A stretch of DNA of 64,000 bases from the NCBI GenBank assembly GCA_021399435.1, contig JAJTUP010000004.1, positions 1,798,001 through 1,862,000 of the forward strand, written 5' to 3'. The DNA comes from Diaporthe sp. PMI_573. Taxonomy: Eukaryota; Ascomycota; Sordariomycetes; Diaporthales; Diaporthaceae. The stretch's first letter is position 1, and every line of letters starts with the position of its first letter. The notes beneath the pieces are model-generated. The model ran no database searches, was not told the DNA's origin, and worked only from the letters and a program-made list of their open reading frames with translations. Of this stretch, positions 32,001 through 40,440 are shown one piece after another. A program made the position numbers and the translations under genes.

Positions 32001-34722
32001 TCAGGCGCGCTGGATCATGGCCTCACGGTCGGGACCGGTGCCAATGTACTTGATCTGCGGGACGTTAGCAACTGCGGGCTTGGACAGTATGAGCGCCCAC
32101 GTACCTTGACTCCCACAAACTTCTCGATGTACTGCTAGAGGTCAGCACCATTGTCCGCTATACGAGCCCAATTCGAGTGCTTACCTCCACGTAATCGCGA
32201 GCCTTCTTGGGCAGATCGTCGTAGGTCTTCGCGTTGGTAGTCGGCGTCTGCCACCCTGGCATCTCATGGTAAACCACCTCAGCTCGTTCCAAGATCTTAA
32301 GATCCGCAGGGTAAGAGTCCAATTCCTGTCCAGGCGGTCAGCGTCACTATCATCTATTATGATCTCGTTGGCATCACTAACCTGTCCGTCGACCTTATAA
32401 GCGATCGCGATCTTGATCGTTTCGAAAGTGTCCAAGACGTCGAGCTATAAACTGTTAGAATATTTTCAAATATGTAGGAAGCATACCAGGCCGACCTTTG
32501 TCAGATTAAGGCTGGTGTAGTAGTTGATTGAGTTGCTGTACTTGACAACAACAAGGTCTGTATGTACTTGTTAGTTGCGCTCCCAGTTCCGTCAATCCCT
32601 GAGGTTTTGAAGTTGTGCGTACCGAGCCTGAGAGCAGTTAGTAAGTTGATCAGCAGCTAAACGCTAAAGTGATTAAAGCTCACCATCCACATCGACGTCT
32701 GCGGCCGGTCGACGTCCCCTATGTCTTGTCAGCGGTGAAAGCTCGAATCCTCTGGGGTGCATGTAGCCTCACCCATTCGCGTCCAATCTCCTGAAGTTTG
32801 GTGCCAATCCTGAGGTTTTCAATTAGTCTAGAGTGGCTTCGGGAACGTAATAAAGACGCACTCTTCCGTATCTTCGGTCTTGAAGGCACCCCAACCGACA
32901 CGGGTGGTGTCTGTTGCCAGTCAGCAGTGAATGACAGCCTTAAAGCAATTAACATACAAGCCTTGACCACTCCAACCGTCTCTGCAATGTTCTTCGGGTT
33001 CAGGGTGAGTCCACCAATGATGCCAGCAAGCGTGGTACTTGACGAAGTAACGAACTGTTATTGATTATAAGCACTGGTGCAAAAACGAAGAACAAAGTTA
33101 ACGCAGACTTACTGGGTACGAGCCATAATCAACATCTAGCATCAGTGCCTATTGAAGTAAGCACTGTTTGTTTTAACGTTTGGGACGAGAACATTACGTT
33201 TGCGCCTTCGACCACAATCTTCGTGTCGCTCTGCTGTGCGGATGTCATGAAGGACACGCCGTCCACGACGTATTTCCTCATCATCTCCCTATACTCCTCA
33301 AAACGAGCAAGCTCGGCTTCGATGTCGTACTTGAACAGTTCTCCAAAGCGCTTTTGATAACCATCAGCTAAGCGCTTCACCTTCTTCTCGAAAACTTCAG
33401 GATAGAAGATGTCGGTTAATTTGATGCCAGTTCGCTGGGAAAGTTAGCGCACACGTGCGACCCCTCGTCAAGCCAACTTCTTACCGCTCTGCTTGTTTGG
33501 TAGCATGGACCAATGCCTTTGGTGGACGTTAGACCCCGTTGCTTTAATAGAATCGCTAGCCCTGCTGTTCATATATGGGAGTGCTTGTAAAGGGGCAAAA
33601 GCAGCAGAAAGGAACAGCCCAGCATGAAGTTCTGAGGGTACAGTACCGCGTTTTGTTGTTCCAATAGCTGCGTCTGAGGTTTTCATTAGCTGCTGTTTCT
33701 TAAAGAGAGCATCGGAACCATGGGACGAACCTCCAAGCTCCTCCTCCTCGAGACCATCCACTGCCATGTGCATGTCCAAGAGGACATTGACCCTGTCAGA
33801 AACAAGGATTCGGTCGTGTACCGCGGTCAGGCCCTCTGAGCTATGTTAGACATACTGATGCCCAAAAGACTGGGATATCCTGCAACATACTCTCTTCAAG
33901 CTCCTTGAGCTCGCTGAAGAAGGTTGGGCTAGAGGGACCGAGTCAGTCTTATTGACCTGTTCAGTTGAGGGGTGCGAGCCAGGCGAGACATCAATAAGAT
34001 GCCTGTCTGGCGATCGATCGGGTCATAGTCGGAGGATTTTGTGATGACGCACATGTGAAAGACCACACCGGAGCCGATGAAGTTCATGCACCGCGGATTC
34101 ATGAGGCCGGAGGGCAAGAGGTGAAAGCTAATACAAGTCAGTAGCCAACCACAGCTTCGACGCCGGCCCGTTCTTTACCTGTAGGAGACTCCATCCACCC
34201 TTTGACTCATTAGCAAATAACAAGTATATCAATTGATCGATTGAAAGCGTTTGACGAACTTGATCATGTGACCTGAAACCGTCCTACCGGTCAGCGCTGG
34301 CCCCCGATTGAGACCGCTTTAGAGATTCGCCTCGCGGCAGATAGACTGACCTGCATTAGATCCACCCTTGAGGGTAGTTAGCAGGTATTCCACCGGGAGA
34401 TAGTCGATTGCGAAGGGATCGTGGAAGCCGTTCGCGGAATTGGTGCCTTCGTTGAACTTACGGCAGCTCGGCAACAGAGTTGCGCCTCCCGGGACTGGAT
34501 ATCAACCAGCTTTCCCTTCTGAACACACAGTATCGTTAATGTCCGGATGTCGGGCCGTATTGGGTTCGGATCGAGGACTCACGCCTTCGTCGCCTATGAG
34601 GTTATCGTTAGTATCGTGAGAGCCAACCGATATCGGCCGGGCGCAGAGGAAGGACGCATTCCAGGCAAGGGAGGCAAGGCAAACTTACCCCATTGGGCCC
34701 CGAGAATGACATTGATAGTCAT
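32001..34722 (-). CDS. Adenylosuccinate synthetase, split into 23 exons
   Basis: The family signatures run in order on the minus strand: ILGAQWGDEGKGKLVD (GTP and catalytic Asp loop), [106 protein letters not shown] and [11 protein letters not shown]. The product is 423 residues, the usual length, with no internal stop. It joins IMP and aspartate using GTP, the first step from IMP to AMP. Exons (gene order): 34689-34722, 34583-34593, 34462-34518, 34351-34366, 34260-34272, 34179-34199, 34053-34127, 33891-33928, 33731-33835, 33647-33673, 33485-33516, 33198-33434, 33113-33148, 32958-33054, 32862-32910, 32773-32809, 32684-32718, 32623-32627, 32496-32557, 32382-32444, 32185-32325, 32105-32131, 32001-32054. 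Every junction restores family sequence. I cannot tell whether this is the genome's only copy. Confidence 0.92.
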
Positions 34723-36505
34723 TTTTTGCGAGATCGAGACTGGTTGTCGTGGGTGCCGTTGTTGTGGTTGAGAGAATAAAAAGACGATGCGCGACAAGAT
34801 TTTCATGAACGCGGCTGCGATTTCAGACTTATCTGGAGTGAAGGGCAGGTGGTGGGGCTAGCGGGGATGGTCCCTGCAGGGTGCCCGTGCAGGTCCCCTT
34901 ATCGATAAGGCCCACTGCCCTACACCTTTGCCCGAAGGTCTGCAGAGAGCTTCTGATTTCCTTCTTTCTTCCTTAGGCAGACCTACTCTTAAAATCCACA
35001 TAATTTGGTGCAAACTTCGAGCCATTGTGCCCTGGAGCCCAAGTGACGTCTCATCTGCAGGCCTGTTGGCCCGGTGGACGGTCCACGTGCGGGGTAGGTG
35101 GACAAAGCTGGACCCTACCCCGCACCCCCCCCGTAGCAGCCCCCCGGTAACCCCTACCAACCCCCTAACCCCTTCTAGCCTATTCTAACCTCCCCTTAGA
35201 ATAAATAAAAAAAGAATAAAAAAAGAAGGGGAAGAGGAAGAAAGGTAAAGGAGGGAAGGGAAAGGAAAGAAAGGGAGATTTTTTTTTTTTTTAGTTATCA
35301 ACTGAAATATATATTAAGCTTAACTATACATGTTTGTATTGATAATTAATAAAGATAACTGACTCTGCCTAATTTTTTATTGTATGCTAGTATGCTTTAG
35401 TGGTCTTCTTAATGACCCGGGTACTGTACTTGTCTAGACGAGTTTTAATATGTTTGTTGTAGAGGACTGAAAGGTCTTCCGACCTGTGCTGCTAGATTAG
35501 CAGGTGCTTCTCTAGTAAAGCATAGTCAAGTTTCGGCGATAATCCAGCAGAGCCAGCCAGTCTAGTGGTGGTAATGGAAGTATTTAATATGGTTGGAGAG
35601 GGATATTTAATAAGTCACTTCCTTTGTCGGGAGCATGAAAATTCTTAAGAGGTCGGCAGATGAGATCAAGTTGCCTGGTCTGAGAGGAGGTTGCAAGGAA
35701 AGGTCCAGATGTCGGCCACTTGGAGGAGCACGCTCGATCATTTATAACTGAGCTGATGCGCCCGAGACGCGTCAGACGAGCGAGGTCCTATGCATAGCGT
35801 TCGCAATGCTACCAACATCGCGCGCCGGCGGACTACTTCTCATTGGATAGTGGACGTATGCAATCTCACACATCGAAAAGGCCATTCGCGCGAAGCTGCG
35901 GCCGCGTGCAAGACTGTTGGTGTCATACCGATTGATGAGGCGGATGAGGTTGTGCTTGTAACATGACAGGGTCGAGAATTAACAATAAACATGTGGAGAA
36001 TAGGATTTGGGGTTAACAGGGGTCAGGGATCAATCTGCAAAACGACCGCGGTCAACAGAGACCCAGTCCTAGGCCCAGCCCAATGCAACCGCACAGTAGG
36101 GTGTGTTCATACCGTCTGTGCCACAGACACAAACGGCCATGAACTGGTGCACATCGTTCCGTTCCATGTCATCCTAGATACCATGAAATCAGCATCATCA
36201 GGAAACTGCGGTCTATCTTTGGGTATTCTTTAGATGTGTGAGAGGGTAATTAGTAGTTGGGTTGGTGACGACCAGCGAATCCTGCCTGTTGCATGTATTC
36301 ACTGAGAGTCGGGGCCATGAGACAAATAAGTGCTTGAAGCAGCCCAGGGGGTGGTAGTAACAGACTGCCCGGGTGGCTAGGAGCATCCCCGGTCTGTGCT
36401 AAGCAGGCTGGTACGCGTAAATTGAGCAACCTCTTATCCAGCCGCGCTCAAAGGTTCGAGCGGACCGACTTCGACTTGCGACTCGCGATCCAGTCCAGTT
36501 TCAAA
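34723..36505. other. Intergenic with hairpin, purine tract, T-run and AT-rich sequence
   Basis: From left to right this holds the synthetase promoter with the palindrome CTTATCGATAAG (34898-34909), a GC-rich hairpin (35087-35125), a C-rich stretch, an A/G-rich stretch (about 35200-35278), a run of 14 T (35279-35292), AT-rich DNA to about 35600, and the SWC5 promoter. No gene was recognised. The mixture looks like decayed mobile-element sequence. Confidence 0.5.
35087..35125. repeat. GC-rich inverted repeat (12-bp arms, 15-nt loop)
   Basis: GTGCGGGGTAGG at 35087-35098 pairs perfectly with CCTACCCCGCAC at 35114-35125. A second palindrome, GTGGAC-G-GTCCAC, abuts it at 35074-35086. The position upstream of a purine tract and a T-run suggests a mobile-element end, but no partner copy is in the window. 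Confidence 0.6.
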
Positions 36506-37589
36506 ATGTCGCATGAACCTACGATTGACGATGAGGACTACGCCTCGTCCGAGGATTCAGACTTCGCACCGGAGGAAGCACAGGAGCGCGGCGACGACGC
36601 CTCCTCTGACGACGAAGACGAACTCGCCAGGGATGCTACCGCCCCAGTGCCTGTGAAACGGAAGAGGCAAACGCAAGCTGGTGATGGCGATGACGCAGCG
36701 GACGCGGGCTTCGAAAACTCGGGCGACGAGGCAATTATCGGGAGGGGCAAGAAAAAGCAGAAGAGCCGTCTGGCGCAACGCGACGAAGATGAGGGCGGGG
36801 AAGGCGGCTTGATCAAGACGCGGAGCATGCGCGCTGTAGAGTGAGTGACTGCCAATGTTCACCCGTTTGTACATCAGCCGCCAAACTAAGGACTAATCCA
36901 ATGGTCCTTGCAGGAAAGCAGAGCGCAAGACCCAAGCAGCGAGTGGGCCAGTGACTGTCAACGTCGACGCACTATGGGCTTCGATGACAGCGGATCCAGT
37001 CATACCTACGAAACAACAGCTCCAAGCGGACCCAAAAGGCGAGAATGGTGGTGCCCCAGCAGCCCCAGGGGATTTAAATACACAGGCGGCAACCGGCAAG
37101 GACAGCGATCCCAGCGAGATGATCAAGATAAAGCGAACGTACAACTTCGCCGGCAAGGTTCACACCGAAGAGAAGCTCGTGCAGCGCGACTCGGCCGAAG
37201 CAAGGCTATACCTCGCCTCGCAGGGCGAGAATGGCGCCGCCGCCGCCGCCGAGGAAGCCGACGAGCCAGACAAGCGGATGCCGCGCAAGGCGTTCCGCTC
37301 GGCCTTCGAGCCCGTGGCCGTGGAGCCGGGCCAGCGGTCGGACCTGAACCTGGGGATGGCGTCCCGGCTGCAGGCAAGGCAGGACAAGGACAAGGCCAGG
37401 AAGCTCAACACGGTCGAGAAGTCGCGCATGGACTGGGCCGGGTTCGTGGACAAGGAGGGCATCAAGGACGAGCTTGCGCTCGCGGGCAGGGCGAAGGGGG
37501 CGTTCGCGGACAGGCAGGACTTCCTCGCGCGGAGCGAGGCGAGGAGGGACGAGGAGGCTAGGCGGGTCAGGATTGCGTCGAAGGTTTGA
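36506..37589 (+). CDS. SWC5: SWR1 chromatin-remodelling complex subunit Swc5 (BCNT/CFDP1 family)
   Basis: Two exons, 36506-36840 and 36914-37589, give 336 residues. The N-terminal third is strongly acidic (EDYASSEDSDFAPEE) with lysine-rich patches, as in Swc5 histone-binding tails. The C-terminus carries the BCNT-C domain, recognisable by TYNFAGKVHTEEKL and WAGFVDKEGIKDEL. The SWR1 complex exchanges histone H2A-H2B for H2A.Z-H2B, and Swc5 is needed for that step. The gene is convergent with the GST kappa-like gene, 183 bp apart. The start was chosen as the first ATG before the acidic region. Confidence 0.9.
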
Positions 37590-37772
37590 GAGTTCCGAGG
37601 TCTTGGTATTACTTGCCCTGGACGATGTGTTTTTGCAGCAATGGTCCGGGGATGGGAATGTTTTGTCAGGGATTATGAGCGGCGAAGGACATCATAAAAT
37701 GCTAGAGATACCCCAATTTGCAAATAGAAGAATCGTTTGGTTATTGCTACATGGCCTATCCGACCGTCCTTG

Positions 37773-38837
37773 CTACAGCTTGGATCTGGCCCCTGGTGGC
37801 AACAGAGCGATGTCCTGGTAAGGCAGACCGAGGTACTTGTATATGTGATGGAACCTATTTTCCATGCATCAGTCACGCGGGACGCCCAACGGGGAACGAC
37901 GACATGATCGACAGACCAAGACATACCTGTCGCTTCCAAAGAACGGCTCAGCCTCCCCTTTGTCGTTCCTCACCCACAGCCAAGGCGCGCCGAATGCCCC
38001 CTTGTCGAGGGCGGACTTAGTAGCCTTGGTGAGCGCGTCCTTGACCTCTTGCGACTTGGCCGCGGCCAGTATCTGCTCGCATTCCTCGGGCGAGAAGGCG
38101 TCGAACTCGGAGAGGACCTTGGCTAAGACGTCCGCCTTGGTGAGGTTAAGGTTAGGGGGTGTCCAGAATTTCTTCAACAGGTGTGCCCACGTGGCGTGGT
38201 ACACCTCGCGAGGATAGTTGGCTTTGATGTAGTGGAGAGCTCGCAATGGCTATGTGTCTGGTTAGACGATACGGTGTGTCCTTTGTGACCAGGGGCCGTC
38301 ACTCTGGGGCTCACGAGAATGGTGTGGCTCTGTGACATGAGATCGTCGGGGAACTGCATCTCTGGTATCCCTGCGCCGACCGCTGCTCTCCTCCCCTCGT
38401 AGAATCCATACTTCGCCTTTGCCTGGTTAAGCCAGGGCGGGTTGTTGCCTTCACGAAGAACTTGAGTTAGCTCCGGGGGATATATATAATATGCATATGT
38501 CTTAGACTGCCGCAGAGTAGTGAGCTGTTGTTGTCTTTCATACCCGAGTTGGCCATAATGCCACCGAGCAAAATGGGGTGGAATCTAGACGAGACGTGTG
38601 ATGAGTTACGCTCCTATACGGCCAGGTATCGATCGACTTACTCTACTTGGACGCCATGAGCCTCGAGAGTCTTCAAGTTCTCCACCAGGTAAACAAAGCC
38701 GATGTAGCTGTAAAAGGACGCTGAGAGATGACATGGGGTTAGTAACAAAGCGTGCGCAGGGTTCAGTGCATCTTGTAGTGGCTCCGAAGCACTTGGCTCT
38801 TACCGATGTCGATATAGCAATCTATCTGGCCTCCCAT
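37773..38837 (-). CDS. Kappa-class glutathione S-transferase / DsbA-fold oxidoreductase
   Basis: Six exons on the minus strand, 38804-38837, 38642-38720, 38544-38584, 38315-38448, 37927-38249 and 37773-37854, give 230 residues. The product begins MGGQIDCYIDIASFYSYIGF, which aligns with the MGG.ID.Y.DI.SPYSY start of GST kappa and 2-hydroxychromene-2-carboxylate isomerase enzymes. It continues with FHPILLGGIMANSGNNPPW and ends with GAFGAPWLWV...EPFFGSDRFHHIYKYLG, the cis-proline and dimer region of this family. The usual SPYS catalytic serine context is SFYS here, with the proline replaced. It probably conjugates or reduces small molecules with glutathione in mitochondria or peroxisomes. It shares a 392-bp divergent promoter with the SDR gene. 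Confidence 0.88.
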
Positions 38838-39229
38838 ATTGCTCGAGATGTATTTCGGATTTGTCGTGCCTGTCCAATATCCAAATTTAGGCTTCAGTTG
38901 CGTGATCGATCTTTGGTAAGCGCAGAGAGTATGTACCCATGCGGGAGTAGCCCAAGCATTCCAGGATCTTGTGCCTCGGCTGTTTGATGGCACGGGTGGG
39001 TGCCCCCCCCCAGGCTCCCCCAAACACAATCCACCCCACGGCTTCTCCAGATGATCAGTAATCCACACCAGACCGAGGGTCTTGTAAACTATCAGTAAAG
39101 TATATCATTCATATGATTCTGAATACCGAGCCGTCTTATTCAACGTAGACTATGAGGTTTCAATCTTGTTCAAGGGCGAGATAAGTCGGTCTCCTAAGCT
39201 GACCTGCATCCATCCATAACATCGTCACC
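38838..39229. other. Shared divergent promoter of the GST kappa-like and SDR genes
   Basis: The 392-bp region between two start codons facing apart must carry both promoters. A C9 run lies near 39004. No further motif is evident. Confidence 0.5.
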
Positions 39230-40328
39230 ATGTCCAAGACGAAGCCTGTAGCTCTTGTGATTGGGGCGTCGAGGGGAATTGGGAGGCAGATTGCCATTGA
39301 TTTGGCAAAACATGGATACTCTGGTAAGCACCGGGAGCTCGATGAGACATGGATATTATAACAGATGCTGATAAGTTCTCTCAACCGCAGTCGTTGTAGC
39401 CGCCAAGTCCACATCTGACGCCTATTCTACCAAGACGGCCTTTCCCCCAAATCCCAACTCCCCGCAGTCTACCATCAGCACAGTAGAGCGCGAAATCAAG
39501 GAAGCCGGCGGCGAGGCGACTGCCTTTGCGGTGGATGTCCGGGACTTCGCCAGCATACAGGACCTGGTCGACAAGACCGTCAAGGTCTGTGCCTGAACCC
39601 CCCCCCCCAACAACTGCTCCAGAGATCAAAGTAGCTGACCAGGAGGACCTCAGAGATATGGCCGCCTCGACGTGCTCGTATACAACCCCGGGGCAATATG
39701 GTGGGCCTCGGTAGAAGACAGCCCCATGAAGCGCTTCCAGCTGATGCAGCGCGTCAACCCGGAGGGCCTCTACGGCGCGGTGCAGGCCTCGCTGCCACAC
39801 CTGAAGAAGAGCACCGTAGGGGGCCGGATCGTCATCGTGAGCCCGCCGATCTACAGCCGCTTCTTCAGGGGCAAGACGGCATACGCCATGGGCAAGGTGG
39901 GCATGAGCGTGCTGACCAAGGGCCTGGCGATGGACTTTGAGAGGCAGGGCTTGGTGAGGGACGGCGAGGGCGGCATGGCTGTCACGAGTATCTGGCCCGC
40001 CGTTTCTATCGAGTCTGCTGCTACGGCGCAGTTCACGAGCAACAATGCCGACGAGGAGAAGGACCTGCGCAGGCCGACTATCTTTTCTGATGCCGTGTTG
40101 GCCATCCTCGGGGCGCCGGCGCCGGTTGTGAATGGGCAGCTCGTGCTTGACGAGGACTTCCTCAGGGCGCATGCGGGCGTGACTGACTTCTCCAAGTATG
40201 CAGTCGTCCCGGGGAGCAGTCCAAGGAGGATCATGCCGGAAGAGTTGCCGGATTTGACAGTCAAGGAGCAGGATGATGAGGGGAAGAGGGTCAACAGTGC
40301 CAAGGCAAGAAGGGATTCAAAGTTGTGA
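39230..40328 (+). CDS. Short-chain dehydrogenase/reductase, HSDL2-like
   Basis: Three exons, 39230-39323, 39391-39584 and 39654-40328, give 320 residues. The Rossmann cofactor motif is GASRGIG (12-18). A VDVRD adenine-ring motif is present, the usual NNAG is replaced by YNPGA, and the active site has Ser in VSPP and Tyr/Lys in YAMGK. Together with AAK near the second strand and PMKRFQLMQRVNPEG, this resembles hydroxysteroid dehydrogenase-like 2 (SDR13C) proteins, but without their SCP2 sterol-carrier tail. It probably uses NADP(H) to oxidise or reduce a fatty-acyl, steroid-like or ketone substrate; which one is unknown. Intron 2 contains a run of nine C. The gene is convergent with NOP4, with 112 bp between stops. 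Confidence 0.9.
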
Positions 40329-40440
40329 TGTCAGACAGAACATGGTCATTTCTGTAAAAATGAAGATTTGACTTTTTGGTGGTATCTCGAGCAAAGTTCC
40401 AACGTGAAATGTCCATGTTTCACAGATCAAAAGGATGGAG

